Source of the DNA: CAZBRS01 sp964494475
GTDB taxonomy: Bacteria > Myxococcota_A > UBA9042 > CAZBRS01
DNA: 64,000 bases
Direction of reading: 5' to 3'
NCBI GenBank assembly: GCA_964494475.1
Contig: CAZBRS010000009.1
Location: forward strand, 1-64,000
Shown here piece after piece: positions 36,992-44,813 of the stretch. The notes under the pieces are model-generated. The model had not been told where the DNA came from. It worked only from the letters and a program-made list of their open reading frames with translations, and did no database searches. How positions within the stretch are numbered: the stretch's first letter is position 1; the number at the start of each line of letters is the position of its first letter. A program made the position numbers and the translations under genes.

Positions 36992-37294
36992 ATGAACGAT
37001 CGCCGACACGAACTCACCGAGCAACGGACCACGGTAACGACCCTCGACGTGCCTGCCCTGCGGCGCGCGTTCGCCGCGGGACGCACCACGCAGCAGGAGG
37101 AGCTGGTGCTCCGCCTGCGCTACGGCGTGGGCGAGCCCCGCGACGCCGCGTTGCCGAGCAAGGCGATGGGCAGCGACGAGCTGCGCGCCAAGCTGGCCTT
37201 CTTCGAGGCCGAGCTGCTGGCCACCGACGACGACCCCGCCGGGCCCACGCCGAACCGCGATCGCATCGTCGACGCCCTCAAGCGCCTCGGTTAG
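36992..37294 (+). CDS. Small protein with a partial sigma70 region 4-like segment
   Basis: 100 aa, not assigned. The middle (TQQEELVLRLRYGVGEPRD) resembles the first helix of sigma70 region 4 (REExVLRLRYGLG), but the recognition helix that should follow (RERVRQIE) is absent. Instead there is SDELRAKLAFFEAELLA, a charged helix. It could be a small regulator or a chance likeness. It has a strong promoter and ribosome site and leads an operon with the binding protein at 37303. Confidence 0.7.
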   Translation: MNDRRHELTEQRTTVTTLDVPALRRAFAAGRTTQQEELVLRLRYGVGEPRDAALPSKAMGSDELRAKLAFFEAELLATDDDPAGPTPNRDRIVDALKRLG

Positions 37295-37302
37295 CCTCCG
37301 CG

Positions 37303-38160
37303 GTGATCCCCGGGAACGTCGCACGGCTGCTCCTCGGCCTGGCGCTCGCGGCCGGCTGCCGGTCCGAGCCGGCGTCCGAGGCTCGCTCCAACGTCGCCGA
37401 CCTGCGCGCTCGCCCGTCACCGCAACGGCTGGTGTCGCTGGCGCCGAACATGACCGAGATCCTGTTCGCGCTCGGCGCGGGCGAGCGCGTGGTCGGCGTC
37501 ACGCGCTTCTGCAACTTTCCCCCCGAAGCGGTTTCGCGCGAGAAGGTGGGCGGCTACACCGACGTGAGCCTCGAGAAGGTGTTCACGCTGAAGCCCGACC
37601 TCGTGGTCGTGCCCACGGGTCCCGGGGCGGCGGCCGTCTCGCGGGCGCTCGAGCGAAAGGGCTTCGCGGTCTACTGGTCGCGCGTCGACGGCGTCGACGA
37701 CACGCTGCGAACCATCCGTGAGCTGGGCGGCCTGCTCGGCCGCGCCGCCGAGGCCGAGGCCCTGGCGTCCCGCCTCGAAGGCGAGCTGGAGGGCGGGGGC
37801 CGAGCGTCCGGCGAGCGACCTCGCGTGCTCGTGCTCGTGGGCGCGCATCCCCTGGTGGCCGCCGGCCCTGGCACCTACCTCGACGAGCTCGTGCGTCGCG
37901 CCGGCGGGGTGAACGTGGTGACCTCGAACCCCGGCTCGTTCGCCTCGCTGTCCGAGGAGACCGTCGCTTCCCTCGCGCCCTCGGTGGTCCTCGACCTCGC
38001 CATGGCCGGCGAGCGCCTGCCGGCCAGCCTGCTCGCCCGCTGGCAGGCCGAGGGGCTGCGGGTGGTGCCGTTGAAGGGCGACGCCTATCTGCGCCCGGGC
38101 CCGCGCCTAGGCAAGGCCTTCCGCGACGTGCGCGCTGCGCTCGAGGGGGCGACCGAATGA
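37303..38160 (+). CDS. BtuF/FhuD-type periplasmic binding lipoprotein
   Basis: 285 aa. An N-terminal hydrophobic segment ends LAAGC, so it is probably a lipoprotein. The fold is the cluster-A helical-backbone binding family for cobalamin or siderophores: RLVSLAPNMTEILFALGAGE, VGVTRFCNFPPEA, GGYTDVSLEKVFTLKPDLVV, GTYLDELVRRAGGVNV, LAPSVVLDLAM. No ABC permease or ATPase genes are adjacent, so it must pair with a transporter elsewhere or sense its ligand. GTG at 37303 is 8 bases after the upstream stop; its end overlaps the next gene (ATGA). Confidence 0.87.
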   Translation: MIPGNVARLLLGLALAAGCRSEPASEARSNVADLRARPSPQRLVSLAPNMTEILFALGAGERVVGVTRFCNFPPEAVSREKVGGYTDVSLEKVFTLKPDLVVVPTGPGAAAVSRALERKGFAVYWSRVDGVDDTLRTIRELGGLLGRAAEAEALASRLEGELEGGGRASGERPRVLVLVGAHPLVAAGPGTYLDELVRRAGGVNVVTSNPGSFASLSEETVASLAPSVVLDLAMAGERLPASLLARWQAEGLRVVPLKGDAYLRPGPRLGKAFRDVRAALEGATE

Positions 38161-40229
38161 GCGCACCGGCCTGGCTGGCGGTGTTCGCGACGCTGGTCCT
38201 CGGCGTCGAGGGAGAACCCGTGCTCGGCGAGAGCGCCGGTCCGGCCATCGTCGAAGCCCTCGGGTACCATGCCGACGAGTTGGCCGTCGGGCGGCACGTG
38301 CTGACCGGGATCGAGGTCCGGGAGCGCCGGATCGCGTTCAGCCTCGCGACGCCAGGCCGGGACGGCGAGTCCGGGGGCCTGGCGCTCGTCGGCGTGCACC
38401 CCTCGGCCCCGGTGCCGGAGCCGGGACTCGAGGTCGCCTACCGGGGCGCGGCCCTGGTGTTGTACGCGGCGCGGCCCGTAGCGCCCGCGCTGGTCGAGAC
38501 GGCCCGCGTGCTCGGCGAGAAGCTCTCGGCGCTTCCGTGGGTGACGCCCGACGCGGGTCCGCCCCTGGCGCCTGCGCCCGTGGTCGAAGAGCTCTTCAGC
38601 CGCCAGTCCCCCGACGGCTCGCGCGCCTGGGTGGTGTCTCCGCCCGTGGCCCTGGCGCTGGTCGAGGTCTTGCGCGCGCTGGCGCCCCTGGTCACGTGGA
38701 GCACGCTGGTGCTGCTCGCGTTAGGGCTCGGGCGCGCCCTGCGGGCCGCTCCAGCTCCAGGCCGTGGGCTCGCGCTGGCGGGGCTCGCCCTCGCCGCCCT
38801 AACGCTTCGGCTCGCGCTGGCGTCGCCCTGGCCCATCAGCTTCGTCGAGGTCGAGCGCGTGCTGCCGGCGCGCTCGTGCGCGTTCGCCTTCACCTCCGAG
38901 GCGTTGCGGCCGCTCGTGGCGTGGGCCGCCGACCCGCTGGCCGCGCAGGGCCTCGCGAACCTCTGCCTCGGCGCGCTGGCCGTGGTGGCCACGGCGCTGC
39001 TCGGCGAGTTGTGGCTCGGCGGCCGCCTTGGCTGGCTGGCCGGAGCGTTCCTCGTCGTCGCACCCCTGCAGCTCCTCTTCGCGCGCACCAGCACCATCGA
39101 GGTGGGCCTCGCGGCCCTGGTGCCCCTGGCGCTCGTGGCCACCGAGCTCGCGCTGCGGGCACGCGGCCGCCTGGCGGGGCTGACGGCAGCCCTGGCGTGG
39201 ACCGTGACCCTGCAGGTGCGACCCGAGTCCGTGGGGCTCGCCCTGATCCCTGTCGCGTTCGTGCTCCTCGACCTGCGCGGGCGACGCTGGCTCGGCGACC
39301 TGCGCCGCTCCGCGCCGGCCGTCGCCGTGCTGGGGATCGGCGTCGCGGCCTCGCTGGCGCGCACGTCGCTCTGCTGGCCCGAACCGGCCCTCGACGTGGT
39401 CTCGCGCGACGTGCTGCCCCGCGCGGCCACGGTGCTGCTCGAGAACGCCTGGGACCTGCTGCTCGACCCGCGTTGGCACGACGCGTCGTTGCTGGCGCTG
39501 GCGCTCGCGGGCCTGCTGTTCGGCCGCGGCGCCTGGCGCGTGGTCGCCGCGCTGGGGGGGCTCGTGCTCCCGATCGCGCTGTTCTCGCTGAAGGGGCGGG
39601 CCGTGGGCGCCGACGCGTTCGACGTGACGGACCTCCGTTACGTGCTCGGCAGCCAGCCGCTCCTGGCCGTGGCCGCCGCCGCGCTGCCCGTGCGCGTGGC
39701 CGAACTGGCGCCGGGTCTCGCGCGGCGCGCCGCGACGCTCGTGACGGCGGCGCTGGTCGCTTGGGCGCTGGCGGCCCCGGCGCTTCGCTTCGCCGACTTC
39801 GCGGCGCCGGCGCCGCTGCAGGCCGAGCACGAGTTCCTGGCGCGCGCGCTGCCCCTGGTGCCGCCGGACGCCGCCGTGCTGGTGTTCGACACGAACGAGA
39901 TTCGCGACGCCTCGTGCACCCAGCTCGACTACCGGCTGCACGTGCTGGCGTCGCAGCAGGGCCGGCCCGAGCGCCCGCGCGTGGTCGACCCCGACGAGGC
40001 CGCGGGTCTGCCGACGGACGTGCGCCTGTACTACCTGCGCGGCTGGTTCGAGCTGCGCAGCGCGGGGTTGCCGCAGCTCGCGGTGTTTCGCCGCGACCTC
40101 GACGCGCGCTTCGTGCGCGAACCCGTGCTCGAGGAGCGAGCGCGGGTGCGTGCCGGCGGCGAGCCGGGCGAGCTCGAGCTTCTGCTCGGGTTGTACGAGC
40201 TGCGTTCGAAGGGCCCCGTCACTCCGTGA
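38157..40229 (+). CDS. Polytopic membrane protein, possibly GT-C glycosyltransferase-like
   Basis: 690 aa. A soluble N-terminal part of about 170 residues (signal-like first 19) is followed by about ten hydrophobic segments between residues 175 and 545, and a C-terminal soluble domain of about 140. The segment LLFARTSTIEVGLAALVPLA followed by TLQVRPESVGLALIPVAFVL is reminiscent of GT39/ArnT-type transferases, but the family's acidic catalytic loop is not clearly seen. It overlaps the BtuF-like gene by 4 bases and converges on cmk with an 11-base overlap. Function unknown. Confidence 0.6.
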   Translation: MSAPAWLAVFATLVLGVEGEPVLGESAGPAIVEALGYHADELAVGRHVLTGIEVRERRIAFSLATPGRDGESGGLALVGVHPSAPVPEPGLEVAYRGAALVLYAARPVAPALVETARVLGEKLSALPWVTPDAGPPLAPAPVVEELFSRQSPDGSRAWVVSPPVALALVEVLRALAPLVTWSTLVLLALGLGRALRAAPAPGRGLALAGLALAALTLRLALASPWPISFVEVERVLPARSCAFAFTSEALRPLVAWAADPLAAQGLANLCLGALAVVATALLGELWLGGRLGWLAGAFLVVAPLQLLFARTSTIEVGLAALVPLALVATELALRARGRLAGLTAALAWTVTLQVRPESVGLALIPVAFVLLDLRGRRWLGDLRRSAPAVAVLGIGVAASLARTSLCWPEPALDVVSRDVLPRAATVLLENAWDLLLDPRWHDASLLALALAGLLFGRGAWRVVAALGGLVLPIALFSLKGRAVGADAFDVTDLRYVLGSQPLLAVAAAALPVRVAELAPGLARRAATLVTAALVAWALAAPALRFADFAAPAPLQAEHEFLARALPLVPPDAAVLVFDTNEIRDASCTQLDYRLHVLASQQGRPERPRVVDPDEAAGLPTDVRLYYLRGWFELRSAGLPQLAVFRRDLDARFVREPVLEERARVRAGGEPGELELLLGLYELRSKGPVTP

Positions 40230-40920
40230 GGCCGCGCGCGCGCGCGAGCTCGACCAGGGCCGCGATGACCTGAGGCAGCGTCATCCCGGTGGTGTCGAGC
40301 CGCACGGCGTCGTCGGCCTGGCGGAGCGGCGCGGCCTCGCGCTCCGTGTCGCGGCGGTCGCGCTCGATCACCTCGGCGAGCACCTGCTCGAAGGGCAGGG
40401 GCCGGCCGGCCTCGGCCAACTGCGCCTCTCGACGACGCGCCCGCTCCTCGGGTGTGGCCGTGACGAAGACCTTGAGCGGCGCGTCGGGCACGATGACCGT
40501 GCCGATGTCGCGTCCCTCCATCACCAGGCCCGCGCTGGAGAGCGCCGCGTCGCGCTGGAAGCGGACGAGCCGCGATCGCACCGGCGGCCAGGCCGACACG
40601 CGCGACGCTGCGCTCGAGACCTCGGGGGAGTAGCAACGCGGTGTCACGTCGTGCCCGCCGAGCAGCACGCGGTTCGACCCGTCGGGCTCGGTTCGGAACG
40701 AGAGATCGAGATCGTCGATCAGGGCCGCGAGCGCCTCGGGTGCGTCGAACGACACGCCGCGCTCGGCCGCGCGTACGGCCAGGGCCCGGTAGATGGCGCC
40801 GGTCTCGAAGAACGTCCAGCCGAGCTCGCGCGCCAGCAGCCGGGCGAGCGTGGATTTACCGGAGCCTGCGGGACCGTCGAGCGCGATGACGCGGGGGATG
40901 GCGACCAATCGGGACTCCAC
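40219..40920 (-). CDS. cmk: Cytidylate (CMP) kinase
   Basis: 233 aa. It phosphorylates CMP and dCMP with ATP. The Walker A motif is ALDGPAGSGKSTLARLLA (about 13-30), followed by TGAIYRALAVRA, the CMP-binding insert found in bacterial enzymes, LVMEGRDIGTVIVPDAPLKV, and the lid RRREAQ...RDRRDTEREAAPL. GTG at 40920 gives 233 aa; a TTG at 40908 with GGAG six bases upstream may be the true start (229 aa). It is 43 bases downstream of the HU/IHF gene, a pairing like the cmk-rpsA-ihfB neighbourhood of many Proteobacteria, but without rpsA. Confidence 0.94.
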   Translation of the reverse strand: MESRLVAIPRVIALDGPAGSGKSTLARLLARELGWTFFETGAIYRALAVRAAERGVSFDAPEALAALIDDLDLSFRTEPDGSNRVLLGGHDVTPRCYSPEVSSAASRVSAWPPVRSRLVRFQRDAALSSAGLVMEGRDIGTVIVPDAPLKVFVTATPEERARRREAQLAEAGRPLPFEQVLAEVIERDRRDTEREAAPLRQADDAVRLDTTGMTLPQVIAALVELARARGLTE

Positions 40921-40963
40921 GCGCGGGGATCGCGGAGCAACCTACGCCGTGGGGCGCGACGGG

Positions 40964-41248
40964 TCAAGCCGGGTCGCGGAGCAGGCGCTCGCGCAGATCC
41001 TTGCCGACCTTGAAGTGGGGCAGCACCTTGGCCGCGACCGTCAGGGGCTTGCCGGTCTTCGGGTTTCGGCCCGTGTAGCCTTCGTACTTGCGAATCTTGA
41101 AGTTGCCGAACCCGCGAATCTCGATGCGATCGCCGCGCTGCATGGCTCCCGTCATGGAGCCGAACATCGTGTTGACCAGCGACTCGACCACCTTGCGCGG
41201 CAATCCCGTGCGGCCCGCGACAACGTCAATCAGTCCGGACTTCGTCAT
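40964..41248 (-). CDS. HU/IHF family DNA-bending protein
   Basis: 94 aa from ATG at 41248 (MTKSGLIDVVA), with GGGGGTAG upstream. Family landmarks: VVESLVNTMFGSMTGAMQRG, then IEIRGFGNFKIRKYEGYTGRNPKTG, the beta arm with the intercalating Pro, ending in the C-terminal helix. It resembles IHF subunits (GFGxFxxRxYxGxxGRNPKTG) slightly more than HU. It is read from a strong promoter at 41286-41314 and followed by cmk, so ihfB is possible, but I leave the symbol open. Confidence 0.92.
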   Translation of the reverse strand: MTKSGLIDVVAGRTGLPRKVVESLVNTMFGSMTGAMQRGDRIEIRGFGNFKIRKYEGYTGRNPKTGKPLTVAAKVLPHFKVGKDLRERLLRDPA

Positions 41249-41285
41249 GTTGGCTACCCCCGTGGATCGAAACGTGCCGGTCAGA

Positions 41286-41314
41286 AATATACGTAGTATG
41301 CCGCCACGCGTCAA
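41286..41314 (-). promoter_or_regulatory. Promoter for the HU/IHF gene and cmk
   Basis: Minus strand: TTGACG (41314-41309), 17-base spacer, TATATT (41291-41286), about 38 bases before the ATG. It is among the closest to consensus in the window. Confidence 0.65.
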
Positions 41315-41426
41315 GAAGAGGTTGGACCATCGGGCGGAGTTGCCCCGGCCCCCCGATTCTGTTACAAGTACGCCCCATCACTCGGGATCGCGCGCGGCAC
41401 GGCGCGCGCGCACGGCGGAGGCCCTC

Positions 41427-42086
41427 GTGGACATGATCATGTGGTTCATCGACAACTTCATCCTGCACCTCGACAAGAATCTGGTGCAGTTGGTGACCGA
41501 CTACCAAGTCTGGACCTATGTCATCCTGTTCGTGGTCATCTTCTGCGAGACGGGGTTGGTGGTCACTCCCTTCCTGCCGGGCGACTCGTTGCTCTTCGCG
41601 GCCGGGGCCATCTCGGCCAAGGCGGGGTTGGCCGGCGGCGTCGACAACCCCCTGCACCCGGGCGTGCTCTTCGTGGTGGTGGCCGTGGCCGCCATCCTCG
41701 GCGACACCGTCAACTACTGGATCGGGCGGTACTTCAACCACGTGGTCGCGCGCTTCATCAAGCCGGCGCACCTCGAGAAGACGCACCAGTTCTACGAGCG
41801 GCACGGCGGCAAGACCATCATCATCGCCCGCTTCGTGCCCATCGTGCGCACGCTCGCGCCCTTCGTGGCCGGCGTGGGCCAGATGACGTACCCCAAGTTC
41901 ATCGCGTACAACGTGGCGGGCGGCATTCTGTGGCCCCTCATCTTCGTGTTCGCCGGCTACCTGTTCGCCGAGGCGCCCATCGTCAAGAACAACTTCACGC
42001 TGGTCATCTTCGCCATCATCATCCTGTCGATCCTGCCGGCGGTCATCGAGTTCCTTCGTCACAAATACGCCCGCAAGGCCTCGTGA
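41427..42086 (+). CDS. DedA/SNARE-associated family membrane protein
   Basis: 219 aa from GTG at 41427, five bases after GGAGG; an ATG at 41433 is nearly as good. DedA proteins are inner-membrane flippase-like carriers, linked to undecaprenyl-phosphate recycling and membrane homeostasis. Signatures: FCETGLVVTPFLPGDSLLFAAG, ILGDTVNYWIGRYF, FYERHGGKTIIIARFVPIVR, and APFVAGVGQMTYPKFIAYNV (each shown in part). The re-entrant acidic E/D and the Arg pair are present. Length is typical. Confidence 0.93.
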   Translation: MDMIMWFIDNFILHLDKNLVQLVTDYQVWTYVILFVVIFCETGLVVTPFLPGDSLLFAAGAISAKAGLAGGVDNPLHPGVLFVVVAVAAILGDTVNYWIGRYFNHVVARFIKPAHLEKTHQFYERHGGKTIIIARFVPIVRTLAPFVAGVGQMTYPKFIAYNVAGGILWPLIFVFAGYLFAEAPIVKNNFTLVIFAIIILSILPAVIEFLRHKYARKAS

Positions 42087-42121
42087 ACACCGTCGAAAGA
42101 CGGGTCTCTACGCCTCGACGC

Positions 42122-42149
42122 TTGAATTCGGTTCGGTTTTGCCTACAGT
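42122..42149 (+). promoter_or_regulatory. Promoter for the ZU5-like lipoprotein gene
   Basis: TTGAAT (42122-42127), 16-base spacer, TACAGT (42144-42149); TGGAGG lies just before the ATG at 42182. Confidence 0.5.
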
Positions 42150-42181
42150 TCAGCACAACCGGCTCTCCAATGGAGGTTTCG

Positions 42182-43249
42182 ATGAAGCGTTGGAACGTAG
42201 TGTTCTTCCTCAGCGCGTTCGCGTTCGCGATGGCGCAGTGCGGCGGCGACGACGGCGGCAGCACGGGCGCGACCCCCGACCCCGACGAGGGCAAGACGGT
42301 CACCAAGGCCGTGACCGCGGCCGAGGGCGGGACCATCGCCACAGCGTCGGGCACCGCCAGCCTGACCATCCCCGCCGGCGCGTTGGCGGCCGACACCGAG
42401 ATCACCCTGGCGGTCGAGGCCGCCTCCGGCACCGAGACGTCGGTCTACAACTTCGGCCCCGACGGCACGACGTTCACGACCCCGGTCGATCTGTCGATCA
42501 AGTACGACGGCACTCCCGGCGACGACGAAGAGGCGGTGCTGGCCTGGTACAACGGCACCGAGTGGGAAGAGGTCCCCGGTTCTTCCGTCGCGGGCGGCAT
42601 GGTCACGGGCAAGATCAGCCACTTCTCCAAGTTCTCGATCATCCTGGTCGGGAAGGACGTCGTGGTCGTCAGCGAGTGCAAGAGCGTGGCCGAAGAGTTC
42701 TCGGCGTGCGGCGGCGAGGTCGAGGGCACCTGGAAGTTCAAGGACGTCTGCATGGACGACACCGTCATCGGCTCGAACCCCTTCGAGAGCTTCTGCCCGA
42801 CCGCCTCGGTCGAGATCGAGGTGGAGTGGGACGCCACGATCACCTTCAACGCCGACAACACCTACACCCAGGTCATGAACAGCCAGAGCATGAACGCCAC
42901 CTACAACGTGCCCGTGAGCTGCCTCGAGCAGATGGGTGGCGCGGTCGCTTGCGTGGGCGGCGAAGATGGCCTGTTCGACGACGACGCCACCTGCGCCGTC
43001 GAGGGCGCCACCTGCGTGTGCTCCAGCAGCGACGTCGACACCAACGACAATCCCAACCAGTCGGGCACCTACGCCGTGGCGGGCGACAAGCTCACCATCA
43101 CGTCGACCGGCGGCGACGGCCCCGACGAGGCCATGAACTACTGCCGCACGGGCAACCTGGTCGTGGTCGAGGTCATCGAGACCGACACCGACGAAGACAC
43201 CGGCGCCGTGCGCACCATGAAGATGTACATGGTGCTCGAGAAGCAGTAG
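42182..43249 (+). CDS. Cys-containing lipoprotein with a ZU5-like domain
   Basis: 355 aa. The signal peptide MKRWNVVFFLSAFAFAMAQC ends in a slightly unusual lipobox (AMAQC), followed by GGDDGG. About residues 40-155 resemble a ZU5 beta-sandwich (EGGTIATASGTASLTIPAGA; PVDLSIKYDG; WEEVPGS; SHFSKFSIILVG). The remainder has about 12 cysteines and a lipocalin-like layout (GTWKFKD, ATITFNADNTYTQVMNSQSM, GTYAVAGDKLTITS), as in small secreted domains that score added substrate. Function unknown. It has its own promoter and strong ribosome site, and converges on nuoN. Confidence 0.78.
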   Translation: MKRWNVVFFLSAFAFAMAQCGGDDGGSTGATPDPDEGKTVTKAVTAAEGGTIATASGTASLTIPAGALAADTEITLAVEAASGTETSVYNFGPDGTTFTTPVDLSIKYDGTPGDDEEAVLAWYNGTEWEEVPGSSVAGGMVTGKISHFSKFSIILVGKDVVVVSECKSVAEEFSACGGEVEGTWKFKDVCMDDTVIGSNPFESFCPTASVEIEVEWDATITFNADNTYTQVMNSQSMNATYNVPVSCLEQMGGAVACVGGEDGLFDDDATCAVEGATCVCSSSDVDTNDNPNQSGTYAVAGDKLTITSTGGDGPDEAMNYCRTGNLVVVEVIETDTDEDTGAVRTMKMYMVLEKQ

Positions 43250-43322
43250 GCGCTTCGGGCTCCCGTCACCCTCCGGCGCTCCGTCCGGACGGGTTCATCT
43301 CCTCTGAATTTCTTCGAGAATC

Positions 43323-44804
43323 CTAGAGCGGCAGGCCCAGGGCCCGAGAGGCCAGGTCGGCCAGCGGCGCCCACCACACCCCGAGCACCAGCGTGGGCAC
43401 GGCCAGCACGGCCAGCAGCGCGAGGGCGGGGGCCGAGACCGGCACCTCGGGGGCGCCGCCGGGGGCGCGCTCGAGGAACATGGCCTTCACGAGGCGCAGG
43501 TAGTAGTACAGCGAGATGACCGAGTTGACGAGGCCGAGCGCGGCCACGACGTAGAAGAACGGCGTGCGCACCTCGAGGGTGGCCGCGAACAGGTAGAACT
43601 TGCCGATGAAGCCCGCGAACGGGGGCACGCCGGTCAACGAGAACAGGCAGATGGTGAGCCCGATTGCGAGCAGCGGGCTCCTCTGGCCGAGGCCGCGGAG
43701 GGCCGAGACGTTCTCGGAGCCGGTGCGCGCGCGCACGATCAGCACCGCCAGGAAGGCGCCCAGGTTCATGAGAAGGTAGATGGGGGCGTAGACCAGCACC
43801 GCCCGAAGGGCCTGGGGCGTGCCCACCGCCACGCCCATCAGCAGGTAGCCGGCGTGCGCGATGGACGAGTACGCCAGCAGGCGCTTCACGTTCTGCTGGG
43901 GGATGGCGGCGAGGTTCCCCAGGGTCATGGTGGCCACGGCCAGGAGGCCGAGCAGATAGGGCCAGGGCAGGGCGCCGGCGACGGGAACGGCGCCGAACGA
44001 GTCGAAGCCCACGGACACGAAGCGCACCAGCGCCACGATGCCGGCCGCCTTGGGGCCGACCGACAGGAAGGCGGTGACCGGCGTGGGCGCGCCCTCGTAG
44101 ACGTCGGGGCACCACTGGTGGAAGGGCACCGCCGCCACCTTGTAGCCGAAGCCGACCAGCGAGAGCAGGCCGGCCAGGGCCAGGGCTGCCCGCACGTTGA
44201 CCGAGCCGTTCGCCACCTTGGCGGCCAGCGCCGGGCCGAGCGCGCCGAGATCGAGGGTGCCGGTCAGGCCGTAGAGCAGCGAAAAGCCGTACAGCATGAG
44301 GCCCGAGGCCGCGGCGCCGAAGATTACGTACTTCAGCGCCGCCTCGGACGAGCGCCGATCCCCCCGCCGGAAGCCGGCCAGCACGTACGAGGGCAGCGAC
44401 GTGAGCTCGAGCGCCAGCACGATCATCAGCAGGTTCGAGGCTTCGGCCAGGAAGCACATGCCGAGGGTGGTCGAGAGCAGCAGGGCGGCGAACTCGCCGA
44501 AGCGCCGGCGCGGGATCTCGTCGGAGAGTGCACCGAAGGCGACGCCGAACAGGCCGACCACCACGAAGAGGCCCCGGAAGTAGCGGCCCAGGCCGTCGCC
44601 CGAGATCTGCCCGTGGAACGCGACGACGCCGCCGGGCAGCAGGGCGAACGCAGCCCCGGACGCCGCCAGGCCGGCCAGGGCCAGGCCCACCAGCGCCGCG
44701 CGCCGACCGGGGCGGTCTCCGAGCGCGAGATCGACCACGAGCAACGCGAGCACCGTGAACGCCAGCGCCAGCTCGGGGGCGATGGCCAGGAGGTTCTGGA
44801 GCAT
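43323..44804 (-). CDS. nuoN: NADH-quinone oxidoreductase subunit N
   Basis: 493 aa, a proton-pumping antiporter-like subunit of complex I in the inner membrane. About 14 hydrophobic helices, with LLMIVLALELTSLPSYVLAG holding the key Glu in helix 5, GYKVAAVPFHQWCPDVYEGA around the central Lys/His, and the broken-helix segments conserved. It is the last gene of the operon; nuoM ends 9 bases upstream. No clear hairpin terminator is visible in the 73 bases to the next gene. Confidence 0.95.
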   Translation of the reverse strand: MLQNLLAIAPELALAFTVLALLVVDLALGDRPGRRAALVGLALAGLAASGAAFALLPGGVVAFHGQISGDGLGRYFRGLFVVVGLFGVAFGALSDEIPRRRFGEFAALLLSTTLGMCFLAEASNLLMIVLALELTSLPSYVLAGFRRGDRRSSEAALKYVIFGAAASGLMLYGFSLLYGLTGTLDLGALGPALAAKVANGSVNVRAALALAGLLSLVGFGYKVAAVPFHQWCPDVYEGAPTPVTAFLSVGPKAAGIVALVRFVSVGFDSFGAVPVAGALPWPYLLGLLAVATMTLGNLAAIPQQNVKRLLAYSSIAHAGYLLMGVAVGTPQALRAVLVYAPIYLLMNLGAFLAVLIVRARTGSENVSALRGLGQRSPLLAIGLTICLFSLTGVPPFAGFIGKFYLFAATLEVRTPFFYVVAALGLVNSVISLYYYLRLVKAMFLERAPGGAPEVPVSAPALALLAVLAVPTLVLGVWWAPLADLASRALGLPL

Positions 44805-44813
44805 TCCGTTCCC

